From contig WHVA01000205.1 in the NCBI GenBank assembly GCA_015179125.1, forward strand, positions 1 to 64,000: a DNA stretch of 64,000 bases, in the 5' to 3' direction. The position numbers and the translations under genes were made by a program. The notes beneath the pieces are model-generated. The model saw only the letters and a program-made list of their open reading frames with translations. It ran no database searches and was not told where the DNA came from. Positions 51,193-61,953 of the stretch are shown piece after piece. Source of the stretch: Gautieria morchelliformis (lineage: Eukaryota; Basidiomycota; Agaricomycetes; Gomphales; Gomphaceae). The first letter of the stretch is position 1; each line of letters starts with the position of its first letter.

Positions 51193-54100
51193 TTGGGAGC
51201 CGACTTTGACCAAGATTTGCTTCAGGAGGGTCGTGGTCCATATGTCCTCAAGCTGCAGGGCGAACTGTATCATATTCATGGCTCTCTCATCCCTAACCCT
51301 GGGAGGCGGATACAGTATGCCCAACTTTATATATATGATCCAGCATTGGCTTTGGAACAGAGGAACACACGTAACCCAGGTCTGTCTCCAACTATCATGG
51401 GAGACTTGCAGGAAATGCTCCTCTTATGCAATCCTCATGTTCCCATATATAGACAAGCGGCTGAGAGGCTCAGAGCTCAGGGACAGAATGGTGAGATCCG
51501 GGCTAGGCTCACATACAGGGAACACAGGGATCCTAGGAGGTATAATATCCCTACTGCGGATGAGATTGCGGTGGTTCTTCCTGGAGATGGCATCAACCCT
51601 GAACCTAGGGATGTTATTGTCCAGCTCAAAGGTGGACGCTTTTGAAGGGTATCCGATATGAATCCAAACTATGCCTCTCTTCACTATGTCTTGCTCTTTC
51701 CCAGGGGAGAGTTGGGGTGGCAACCTGGTATTCGCTATCGCCAATTACCAGACGGGCATGAGCGAAGTGGGCGTGTCACCCAAATTCAGTTCCATTCCTA
51801 TCGTCTCTTCTAGAGAACAGAAGAACCTACAACACTCCTGCGCGCTGGCAAATTATTCCAGCAGTACATTGTAGACTCTTGGGTCGCTGCAGAGCAAAGC
51901 AGGCTGTGGTGGATCAGGACAAATCAACACACTCTCCGTGCTGAGATGTATAACCAGATGATGGATGCCTTTCATCACAATGACAATGACAGAGATCCAA
52001 ACAACTTGGGCATAAGATCCATTCGGCCTGCCACATTTCAGGGGGGGACACGGGACATGCAGGAAAACCTGCAGAACTCTCTGGCCATTGCAAGGAAGTA
52101 TGGTGTGGCAGATCTCTTTATTACCATGACTGCCAATCCCAACTGGCAGGAGGTATTGGATGCATTGTTGCCCGGACAAACTCCTCAGGACAGACCTGAC
52201 CTGGTGTCGCGGGTGTTCCAGCTCAAAAAGAAATACCTCATTGACTTGATCGTCAAGGACAAGATTTTTGGGGAAACCGTCGCTCACGTCCACACCATTG
52301 AATTCCAGAAAAGGGGACTCCCACACATGCATATTCTTATCTGGTTTGAAAGAGATTCCAAGATCAGACATCCACATGAGGTGGATTCAATGATTTTGGC
52401 AGAGTTCCCTGATCCAGAGACTCATCCTGTCCTCTACCGGTTGGTCTGTGAGCTGATGACACATGGTCCCTGTGGAGAAATGAAACCAAACACACCCTGC
52501 ATTGAAAATGGCAAGTGCAAGAAAGGCTTCCCAAAGCCATTCTGTGAGGAAACCAGTCTGAATGAGGATGGATATCCAAAATATCGTCGTCGCAATGATG
52601 GAAGACTGCACAATGTCAGAGGTGACATGCTGGACAACAGATGGGTTGTGCCATACTCTCCTCTGCTCTTGCTCAAATTCTGGTGTCACATCAACCCTGA
52701 ACTCACCATCAATGTGAGGTGTATCAAGTATATCCACAAATATCTCTACAAGGGCCATGACCGGGCCACCATGGAGTTTGGTCGCACCCAGGATGAAATT
52801 AAGCAGTACCTGGATGCTCGCTATGTCAGTGCTCATGAGGCCTGTTGGAGGTTGCTGGAGCAGGAAATCCACACCCAGGTGCCTGCAGTCATGGCACTGC
52901 CAGTCCATGAAAAGGACCATCACACAATCATCTTTGATCCCAACCAGGATGTGGACAACATCCTGGAAAGGGCTGAGGCGAAAAAGACACCGCTCATGGC
53001 TTACTTTGAGGCCAATGATATCTACCCTGAAGCATGTGATCTGCTCTATGTGGAGTTTCCTGAGCATTTTACCTGGCAAGCACAGGAAAAGGTATGGACA
53101 CCACGCCAAAGAAGCTTTAGCATCGGTCGCCTTCACTTTGCAAACCCTAAATCAGGAGAGAGATTTTTTGTGCGCACTCTCCTCACAGTGGTCAAGGGGG
53201 CTAGATCCTTTGAGGAGCTTAGGTCGGTGGATGGCATACAATATGCTACTTACAAGGAGGCCTGTCGTGCAAGGGGACTTCTGGATGATGATCAGGAGTT
53301 GAGGTTGTGTCTCCAGGAAGCCAGTGGCATGAAAACAGGTGCTCAGCTCAGACATCTCTTGGCCACCATCCTTGGCCATTGCAATCCATCGGGCCCCGGC
53401 AGACTATGGGATGGCTTCAGGGAGCACATATGTGATGATCTCAGACATCAGCTCCAAATCAGACATGGTATGCAGAATCCACAGGACGATCAGGTTTATG
53501 ATTTTGGCCTCTTTCTCTTGGAAAAAATCCTCCAGCAAAGTGGAATGTCCTTGAGCAGCTTTGATGATATGCCTCGGGTGGCAGGCGAGTGGGAGGCCCT
53601 CATTGGAAACAGGTTCATAGCTGAGCAGAGGGACTATGACCCTGTTGAAGAGAGGGACATAGCTGATGAAGAGGTTCCCAGGCTGAATGAGGGGCAAAGG
53701 TCTGCACATGATCAGATATTACGGTCAGCACTGACCAGAGATGCTCATGGGAAACCTGATGGACAAATGTTTTTTGTCACTGGCTCAGGTGGTGCTGGGA
53801 AATCATTCACATGGAACACTCTAATCCACTCCTGTAGAGCGGAGAGCCTCATTGTGATTGCAGTAGCCTCATCTGCAATGGCTGCCCTTATCCTCACTAA
53901 GGGTACAACCTCTCATAGCATGCTTGGAATTCCCATTCCTGTCCATGAGCGCTCTCTCCACTTCATCACAAAGAACTCTGACAAGGCTGACATGCTGAGA
54001 CAGGCCAGTCTCCTCATCTGGGATGAGGCTGCAATGCAGCATCGCCATGCCATAGAGGCCATTGACAGGACACTGAGGGATTTCCTTGACCAGCCTGACA

Positions 54101-55074
54101 GACCCTTTGGTGGCATCACAGTCGCCTTTGGAGGTGACTTTCAGCAGACTCTCCCAATTGTCCCTAAAGGCTCCAAGGAGGATATCGTGGGAGCTACCCT
54201 TCAGAAGTCATATCTGTGGCCAAAGATCAATGTCCTCCATCTGACAGAGAACATGCGGGTGAGAAATGACCCTGACAGAGCCAGGTTTGCAGAATGGCTG
54301 CAGAATGTGGGCCAGGGAAAGGATCTCCCACTAGATCATACGTTCTCACTCCCTCCTCACATGGTTTGTGGCCCTGGAATTGAAGATCTGATCCAGGAAA
54401 TATACCCTAGCATTGGCAATCAAGTCCCTTCCCAGGACAATTACTTTCTGGAGCATGCCATCCTCTGTGCCAGAAACACTGAGGTCAATGAGATCAATTC
54501 CATGGTGTTTAGGGAGTTTCCAGGTGATGCTCAGGTCTTGCACTGCGCAAATTCCATTGAAGAATCCGACGATATAGATTGGTATCCTGTGGAGTATCTG
54601 AATTCCATAGAGATGGGCTGTCTTCCTCCTGCTCGCTTGGAAGTCAAGCCTGGAGTGCCTCTGATGCTGTTGCGCAATTTGGATCAAAAGCAAGGACTAT
54701 GCAATGGGACAAGGTTGCGGTTGGTGAGGATAAGCATTAGAGTGTTGGAGGTCAGGATCATCTCAGGTCCATGTGCAGGCAATATTGCTTTCATCCCCAG
54801 GATCATCATTAAGCCATCAGAGGGAGAGTTGCCATTTGTGCTACAAAGGAGGCAGTTTCCAGTGCGTTTGGCATTTGCAATGACTATCAACAAGTCTCAG
54901 GGACAGTCTTTGGGTACGGTTGGGCTGGACCTGAGATATCCAGTGTTTGGACATGGTCAGTTGTATGTTGGTGTATCAAGAGGGACCAATTGGAACAGAG
55001 TGAAGGTCTTGCTTGAGGAGGGTTTGGACACAACCAACATTGTATATAAAGATGTATTACTTAGAGCTCCTTGA
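51193..55074 (+). pseudogene. Helitron Rep/helicase (RepHel), two stops near the N-terminus
   Basis: One frame runs from before 51193 to 55074 with stops TGA at 51643-51645 and TAG at 51811-51813. The Rep part has the HUH-type motif HMH at 52324-52332 (GLPHMHILIWF) and the two tyrosines at 52729 and 52741 (YIHKYLYKGHDR) that nick and hold DNA. The helicase has Walker A GSGGAGKS at 53782-53805, a DEA box (LLIWDEAAMQ near 54010), GGDFQQTLP near 54133 and the terminal AFAMTINKSQGQSL and YVGVSRG motifs near 54870-54990. From 51946 on, 1042 codons are open. It would replicate and move Helitrons by rolling circle. The stops may be recent. Confidence 0.88.
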
Positions 55075-55218
55075 TTCATGTGTTTTACTTCATTTTACTT
55101 GATGGAAATTGATTACTTTGATTTTCCCCAATGTACTTGACCTTACTGATATGTTAGACTTACCGATGTGTTAGACTTATTGATGCGTTTGACCTTACTG
55201 AGGCGTTTGACCTACACC

Positions 55219-55246
55219 CCCGCGCGAAGCGCGGGTACCCACCTAG
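55219..55246 (+). terminator. Helitron H1 3' end: hairpin plus CTAG
   Basis: CCCGCGC (55219-55225), loop GAA and GCGCGGG (55229-55235) form the stem, and CTAG is at 55243-55246. A short array of TTTGACCTTACTGA-like words precedes it from about 55138. Confidence 0.88.
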
Positions 55247-55412
55247 TCTAAGAGTTAAACGCGCTCAGTGGGTTGTGGGCGCTGCAGACCAATGCTTGGT
55301 CATCAGTTTGTCAGCGGAGCGCGCGAGCGGCGCAGCCGCGAGCCCCCGGTCTGTTTATGTCAGCGGCGAGTGGTGCAGCCACAAGCTACAAACGCTGCGC
55401 AGCAGCATTCCA

Positions 55413-55476
55413 GGTCACGTGACCGGTTCGCAACCATACGCGAGTGGTCCGTGCACGACCCTTCGCTTGGTATAAA
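55413..55476 (+). promoter_or_regulatory. Promoter-like module in H2: palindrome and TATA
   Basis: GGTCACGTGACC at 55413-55424 is followed 46 nt later by TATAAA at 55471-55476. An inverted copy with the same spacing is at 58545-58609. The pair fits a small promoter, with a bHLH-type site and TATA box, but no transcript is evident. Confidence 0.5.
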
Positions 55477-56109
55477 GAGAGCAATGCTGCAGAACCGCAC
55501 TCCCCACTGGTGTCCTCCTGTGTTCTGGCTGTGGTGGGCTTACTACTGCTTTGGCTGGGGTCTTGGTGTCTTTCTGTGTGTCTCTGGGTGTCTTTCTGTG
55601 TGTCTCTGGGTGTCTGTCTGTGTGTCTCTGGGTGTCTTTCTGTGTGTCCCTGGGCTTCTTTGGCTGTGACTTGACACCACCTTCTGCTTCAATGTCCTGT
55701 ATATTTTTTGATATTTTTTCGCAAATTGCTATCAATACACCTAACTTGCTAACCTTAATAATAGCCAATTTAAATATCCTGTACATTTTTTTGATATTTT
55801 TTCGCAAATAGAAATCAATAAATCTAACTTCCTAAACTTAATAACAGCCAACTTAAATATCCTGTATGTTTTTTTGATATTTTTTCGCAAATAGATATCA
55901 ATCACTTATTCTGACTTTGCTAAAGTTAATAACAACTTCTGTTTTAATGTAGTGTTTTTTTTTTATCTTTTGTCAAAAAATAAATATAGATATCAATGAA
56001 TTATCCTGACTTTGCTAAAATTAATGACAACAGCTGCTTAAATGTAATTTCTTTTCCTATTTTATATATGTCACAAAATAGATACTGATACATGTCCCTG
56101 ATATGTGTG

Positions 56110-56645
56110 AGGACGCACTACCTGTGGGGACGCGCTACCTGTGAGGACACATTACATGTGGGGAAACATTATGTGTGGGGACATGCTACCTGTGAGGACA
56201 CGTTATGTGTGGGGACACCTTTCGTGTGAGGACACACTACCTGTGGGGACACGTTACATGTGAGGACATGTTATTTGTGGGACACGTTACATGTGGGGAC
56301 ATGCTACCTGTGAGGACACATTACGTTTGGGGACACGCTACCTGTGAGGACGCAGTACGTGTGAGGACACGTTATGGGTGGGGACATGCTACCTGTGAGG
56401 ACACGTTACATGTGAGGACACGTTATGTGCGGGACATGTTACGTGTGGGGACACGCTACCTGTGAGGACACATTACGTGTGAGGACATGCTACCAGTGGG
56501 GACACGTTACATGTGGGGATACGCTACCGGTGGGGACACGCTACCTGTGAAGACACGCTACCTGTGAGGACACGCTACCTGTGAGGACACGCTACCTGTG
56601 AGGACATGTTACCTGTGAGGACACATTTTGTGTGAGGACATGCTA
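56110..56645 (+). repeat. GGACACGCTACCTGTGA minisatellite
   Basis: About 28 imperfect units of 18-20 bp carry the core GGACA(C/T)G(C/T)TA(C)(C/A)TGTG. Related arrays are at 57190-57480 (inverted), 58700-59260 and 61840-61880. Open frames here are repeat artefacts. Confidence 0.88.
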
Positions 56646-56777
56646 TCCAACTGCACTTTGGGTCTCCCCCCATTTCTGATTTGGTATTGTTTCTGGTTCT
56701 GTGAGAGTGTCACTGGAGGATCAGCTGGCATATCCATATAACCACATTGTCAAAATTCAGGATCCCCAAGATCATTA

Positions 56778-56969
56778 TTGGATCTATTTCACAATGCACA
56801 AGCTTTGAAACCTGTGGATTATGACAATAGGTGCAATCTTATAATCTCTGATGATTCAGTCAATACTATCACCACTTTCATGTCTAGAGTCGCTGGGAAA
56901 GCCATCCCAGAGGTCAAGAGGGAGGTCTGCATGGTTCGGCTGTTCCAGGGGGGCATACATGATTCATGA
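56778..56969 (+). pseudogene. Gene-like fragment inside H2
   Basis: Sixty-odd residues (DYDNRCNLIISDDSVNTITT; GKAIPEVKREVCMVRLFQGG) read unlike the repeats around them. Helitrons often capture gene pieces. I do not recognise the source. Confidence 0.35.
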
Positions 56970-58544
56970 TAAATAATTTGCATGATGCTTTTTATTTGCC
57001 ACAATGCACTTGACCTTACTGATGCGTTTGACCTACACCCCCGCGCTTCGCGCGGGTACCCACCTAGTTACACTATATGAAAGTAGCACGGTGGGAGATT
57101 GTGGGCGCGCTGACAAATGCTGACAAATGCTTGGTCATCAGTTTGTCAGCGGAGCGCGCGAGCGGCGCAGCCGCGAGCCCCTGGCCTGTAGTGTGTCCCT
57201 TGTTTGTACCATGTCCCTCAAGCATAGTGTGTCCCCACATATAGTGTGCACGTCGCCATGCATAGCATGTGTGTCCCCACCTGTAGCATGCATGTCCCCA
57301 CGCATAGCATGCGTGTCCCCATGCATAGCATGCATGTCCCCAGGCATAGCGTGCATGTCCCCAGGCATAGCGTGCATGTCCCCACACATAACGCGTGTAG
57401 CATGCCCCTCAAGTATAGCATGCATAGCATTTCCCAATGGCATGGGTAGCATGTCCCTATGGCATATGTAGCAGTCACTTGTTTGTAATGTGTCAGCCAT
57501 GTGTAGCATATCCCCCAGGGCCTCAAAGTGAAGCAAGCAGAGGCTGTTACTCATCATTAACTTTTAGCAAACTCAGGGACATGTATCAATATCTATTTTG
57601 TGACATATACAGACATAAATAAAATAGTCAAGGAAGCCATATTTAAGCAGCTGCTGTCATTAATTTTAGCAAAGTCAGGATTATCTATTTTTTGAAAAAT
57701 GTCAAAACAAATGTCCAGTACATTTAAGCTGAAGCTGTTATTAATTTTAGCAGAGTCAAGATTATCTATTTTTCGAAAAATGTCAAAAAAATGCACTTTA
57801 CATTTAAGCTGGAGCTGTTGTCAATTTTCATAAAGTCAGGATAATTTATTGACATCTATCTGCAAAAGAATGTCAAAAAAGTACAGTACATTGAAGCAGA
57901 AGCTGTTATTAATGCCCAGCCAAAGCCAGAGAAGCCCAGAGACTGACAGAGAAACCCAGAGCCCAGCCAAAGCCATAGTAAGCCAGCCACCAGTATAGCC
58001 AGAGAGGAGTGGCTGGTAAGCAGCTTTACAGTAAATAAAACAATCAAACAAACCACATTCAAAAGCAGAATCTATTGTCATTAATTTTAGAGGAAACTTA
58101 TTGATGTCAATTTTCGAAAAAACCCTGAAAAATATTGATATTAAAAAATTTGTTTTCAGCAGTCTTTGGATGTTATTATTTACATGTATTTTCGAAATAA
58201 AATCACAAAAATATAATGCACATGTGACAATACTATATGATGACAAAAAAAGGAACTAATAAAATTACCAACACAAAGAAAATAAAATACATGGCAATGC
58301 ATTAAAAAGAAGATATTACCTACCAATAGAAAGCCAGCAAAACCAATAGATAGCCAGCCAGCCAAAGCAATAGACAGCCAGCCGGCTAAATGAGGAGACA
58401 GCAGACAGAGCAGACAGCAGACAGAGCAGACAGCAGACAGAGCACAGAGCACAGAGCACAGAGCACAGAGCACACAGAGCAGACAGCAGAAAGAGGAATC
58501 GCCGGTTGGGCAGGTTCCTAGCGTTCCCTCCTTACCGTGCGGCC

Positions 58545-58609
58545 TTTATACCATGCGCGCGTCATGCACGGACCATGCTCGTACGCTGTCGCGAACGGGT
58601 CACGTGACC
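58545..58609 (-). promoter_or_regulatory. Promoter-like module in H3, reverse strand
   Basis: GGTCACGTGACC at 58598-58609 and, 47 nt away on the reverse strand, TATAAA at 58550-58545. Intervening sequence also resembles the H2 module (GGTCCGTGCA). Confidence 0.5.
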
Positions 58610-59303
58610 GCTGCGCAGCGTTCATGCTCACGGCTGCGGCGCTCGCCGCTGACCTAAAGAGAGAGCCCTGGAGCCGGCAGACCGGCGTAAACCGGTGATA
58701 TGGCAAAACATTACAAACAAGGGACATTCTACACATGCTATGCTTGGGGGACACACTACAAACAAAGGACATGCTATGCACACTATACTTGGGGGACATG
58801 TTATGCATTGGGGACACACTTTGCACACTATACTTGAGGGAGATGTACACACACTACATGTAGGGAGATGCTACACATGTGGACATGCTATGCATGGGGG
58901 ACACACATGCTATAATTTAGGGACATGCTACATTTGGGGACATGCTACAAACCAGGGACACGCTACACACAAAATACTTGAGGGATATGTTATGCATGTG
59001 GGACATGCCACACACACTGTACTTGGGGACATGCTGCATGTGGGGACACACTATGCACGCTATACTTAGGGACACATTACAAACAAGGGACACACTACAC
59101 ACACTATACTTGAGGGACACACTATGCACCTATACTTGGGGACACAGTACATGTGGGGACATGCCACCTGTGAGGACACGCTCTGTGTGAGGATGTGATA
59201 TGTGTGAGGACAGATGAAGTGTGATGACACACTACATGTGAGGACATGCTACACGTGAGGTAGGGGACACACAGACATGGGAGAAATGTGTAGAGTCATT
59301 ACC

Positions 59304-59951
59304 TGTTATGTCTTGGGTTTGGCTCTAAAAGGACTGCGGCTTCAACTTATATGTTGTGCCCCCAACTATCATCCTAAGTATTTTGGAGATTGGAGATCGA
59401 AAGTTGGAAGAGGTCAAGTATTATAACTGAAGAGGTAAGGGTTCAAGAATTAGGTTGGAAGACAGAGGTCAGAGAGACAGAGGCCTTGCAAGTACTTGCT
59501 GTGGTAAGAACAGGAAACAGTGCAAAGGGAGTCACATATCAAAGTCAATTATCTGATTGCAGAACAGAGGCATACATGACTGGGTTTTATACAAAGTGCT
59601 GAGACAACATGTTGGAAGGTAGAGGTAATTCTGGTGCGAGCAAAATTAACTAGGATAAATGGAGTAAGTAACTAATATGGAACAAGAGGAACTACAAGGG
59701 GGTGCTGGGTAGAACTAAGAACAGAACAAGGGGCATGTAGGTCTAATTGATAGTGGAACAAATGGAACTCCTGATGCTCCAGACTTGCTATGCTAAGGGT
59801 TAAGTAGGGAAGGCTGGTGAATAGAGTCAAAAGGGGAAGTATGTGAATAGTAAAGAACAAGGGGATCAAAAGGTCAAAGTGTGGATGTTGCGGAATAGAG
59901 TCAGAGGAGGTGTGGAGGTACCAGAGTTGGTCGAGCAGCATGGTCATAACA
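59304..59951 (-). repeat. Solo LTR in H3 with target duplication TTACC
   Basis: A 648-bp block starts TGTTATGTC, ends GGTCATAACA and is flanked by TTACC at 59299-59303 and 59952-59956. The reverse strand near 59310-59375 resembles the 3' end of the Ty3-B LTR (GGGGGCACAACATATAAG), which sets the orientation. Confidence 0.88.
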
Positions 59952-60044
59952 TTACCTACCTTGGTGTGTTACTTAGAGCTACTTTCAATCAATAAGATGT
60001 GTTTTACTTAGCTGAATGAAATTTTCTTATCTGAATGTGTTTGA

Positions 60045-60265
60045 CTTATCCCAAGTTTGATTTACCCAAGGTGTTTGACCTCGCCAATGCATTTGACCTC
60101 ACCCAATGTGTTTGACCTTGCTGATGCATTTGACCTTGCCGATGTGTTTGACCTTGCCGATGTGTTTGACCTTACTGATGTGTTTGACCTTACCAATGTG
60201 TTTGACCTTACCGATGCGTTTGACCTTACCGATGCATTTGACCTTACCGAGGTGTTTGACTTGCA
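60045..60265 (+). repeat. Subterminal tandem array of H3
   Basis: About eleven units of 18-19 bp with TGTTTGACCTTACCGATG lead into the terminal hairpin. H1 and H2 have only a few units at the same place. Confidence 0.88.
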
Positions 60266-60295
60266 CCCCCGCGCGAAGCGCGGGTATCCACCTAG

Positions 60296-61880
60296 TCTAT
60301 AGTATAAAGTTGCTGGAAGGGTGGTTGCAGGTGTTTTACGTAATAATGTTACGTAATTTGCTGAGTTTGAACGCGAGCGGCGCAGCCGCGAGCGACCAAG
60401 CAGCGTTCCTGGTCACGTGACCCGTTCGCGTCCAACGTTGCTGCGCGCGCGCACCCACCTTCCCTCAACCCTCCTGCTGCCATTTCTTCTGGCTCAACTG
60501 CTGGCAACTTCTGGCTCCCCTGCCCACTGTCTCTGTGCCTGATGGATCTGTCTATCTGCTGCTGGATCTCTGTGTCTGCTGCTGGATCTCTGTGTCTGCT
60601 ACTGGATCTCTGTGTCTGCTGCTGGATCTTTGTGTCTACTGCTGGCTCTCTCTGTGTCTGGCTCTCTCTGTGTCTGTTACTGGGGCTCTCTGTCTCTCTA
60701 CAGCCCCCTCAGGTAAATATTGTTAATATTTTCGCTTTTTTATTCTCTTTTGACTTCTTTTCAGCCTAGGCTGCTCCTCTCATTGCCTCCCACCTTTCTT
60801 GATGGTCATTACTGGCTCTGGTGTGTTTTGTCCTGTAATATCTATCATTTCTTCCAATAATTTTCGCTTTTTTACCCTCTTTTGTCTTCTTTTCAGCCAC
60901 CTCTCTCAATGCCTCACACCTGCCTGTCTGATATCAGTGCATCTGGTGTGTGTCTTGCTATCATGTTTTGCTATTTATTAGAATCAGCTTCTCTCCATGG
61001 TAAATATTGCTATTTCTTGCTATAATTTTCGCTTTTTTAATCTCTTTTTGACTTCTTTTCAGCTTAGGTTGCTCCTCCCATTGCCTCCACCTTTCTTGGC
61101 TATCACTACTGCCTCCTGTGTGCTCTTTCCTTATCATATCTGTGATTTCTTCCACCAATTTTCGCTTTTTTATCCTCTTTTGCCACATTTTCAGCCCAGG
61201 TTCCTCCTCTCAGTGCCTCCCACCTTTCCTGTCTGCCATTGCTGCATCTGGTGTGTGTCCTGCTATCATCTTTGTGTTGTTTTGACATTTATTAGGATCA
61301 GCTTCTCTCCATGGTATTTCTTCCAACATTTTCGCTTTTTTAACCACTTTTTGATTTCTTTTCAGCCTAAGCTGCTCCTCTTATTGCCTCCCACCTTTCT
61401 TGATCATTACCACTGCCCCTGGTCTGTGTTTTTTCTGTCATGTCATGCAATAAATTTTCACTTTTTTATCCTCTTTTTTTATTTTTTATTTTTATTTTTT
61501 TAGGGCAGGTTCAGAGCTCCCACCATTCCTGTGTGTCATGGCTGCAAGTGGTAGGTTTCTTGCTCTCATATCTGCTTCTTTTTTGATATTTATTAGGATC
61601 AGTTTCTTTTTTTTTTAATTGTTATGTATTTGTATTTATTTTTATTTTTGTGTATATATATACTGTATATTTGTCAAAATAGATATCAAAAATTTTCTTT
61701 GACTTTGCTAAAAAGTAATGACAGCAGCCTCTGCTTGCAAAATATAAGTCTATTGCTCTATGATCCATTGTAAACCCTCTGACATTTATTTATTTTCTCT
61801 GCACCTACAATAAGTTCACTTTTAGCCTCTTAGAGTTATGCTACACATGGGGACATACTACAAACAAGGGACATGCTACA
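60296..61880 (+). mobile_element. Helitron H4, 5' part with intron-like repeats
   Basis: It starts TCTATAGTATAAAGTTGC directly behind the H3 CTAG, contains the GC-rich motif (60373-60393) and the palindrome GGTCACGTGACC at 60411-60422. CTGCTGGATCTCTGTGTCTG repeats follow (60550-60690). Then come repeats with TTTTCGCTTTTTTATCCTC at about 60728, 60861, 61026, 61158, 61329 and 61454, giving a period of about 298 bp for pairs. A short piece of the GGACATGCTACA repeat at 61840-61880 is the last recognisable Helitron sequence; no hairpin end is seen before the next gene. Confidence 0.65.
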
Positions 61881-61953
61881 CATCTTTCCGGCAATCCAAC
61901 ACAGGCTTCAGACACCCCACGAACAATGAAGAGCTTTAGTAAAAGGGGTTCTG

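Larger units (their letters stand above)
51165..55246 (+). mobile_element. Helitron H1 with Rep/helicase and 3' terminus
   Basis: The unit ends in a GC-rich hairpin and CTAG followed by T, the standard Helitron end. It encodes an HUH endonuclease fused to a PIF1-like helicase. Its 5' end (TC...) is not seen: the coding region meets the Ty3-E LTR at 51164, so it is 5' truncated. Confidence 0.85.
55247..57067 (+). mobile_element. Helitron H2, non-autonomous, directly behind H1
   Basis: It starts TCTAAGAGTTAAACGC immediately after the H1 CTAG and ends with its own hairpin (57040-57056, loop TTC) and CTAG (57064-57067). Inside are a GC-rich motif (GAGCGGCGCAGCCGCGAGC at 55326), the palindrome and TATA module, CTCTGGGTGTCTTTCTG repeats (55570-55660), AT-rich repeats with TTGATATTTTTTCGCAAAT (55700-56080), a GGACACGCTACCTGTG minisatellite (56110-56645) and a gene-like piece (56778-56969). 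No transposase. Confidence 0.75.
57068..60295 (+). mobile_element. Helitron H3, non-autonomous, with inverted modules
   Basis: It starts right after the H2 CTAG (TTACACTATATGAAAG), shares with H2 the block GCTTGGTCATCAGTTTGTCA and the GC-rich motif, and ends with hairpin 60268-60284 and CTAG 60292-60295. Internal modules of H2 reappear here in inverted order: the minisatellite (57190-57480), AT-rich repeats (57550-57860) and the promoter-like module (58545-58609). A forward minisatellite (58700-59260) and a solo LTR follow. Near 59965, GTTACTTAGAGCT recalls the end of the H1 RepHel gene. Confidence 0.7.

Noticed and set aside
55500..55811. Hydrophobic frame with repeated SLGVFLCVSG words, like a membrane protein
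   Set aside because: It comes from the CTCTGGGTGTCTTTCTG repeat of the Helitron.
56205..56465. Open frame with repeated CEDT/VGHV words
   Set aside because: It is the 19-bp minisatellite translated; all frames give similar low-complexity words.
60057..60302. Open frame with FDLADVFDL repeats
   Set aside because: It is the Helitron subterminal array; unit changes follow the DNA repeat, not codon positions.
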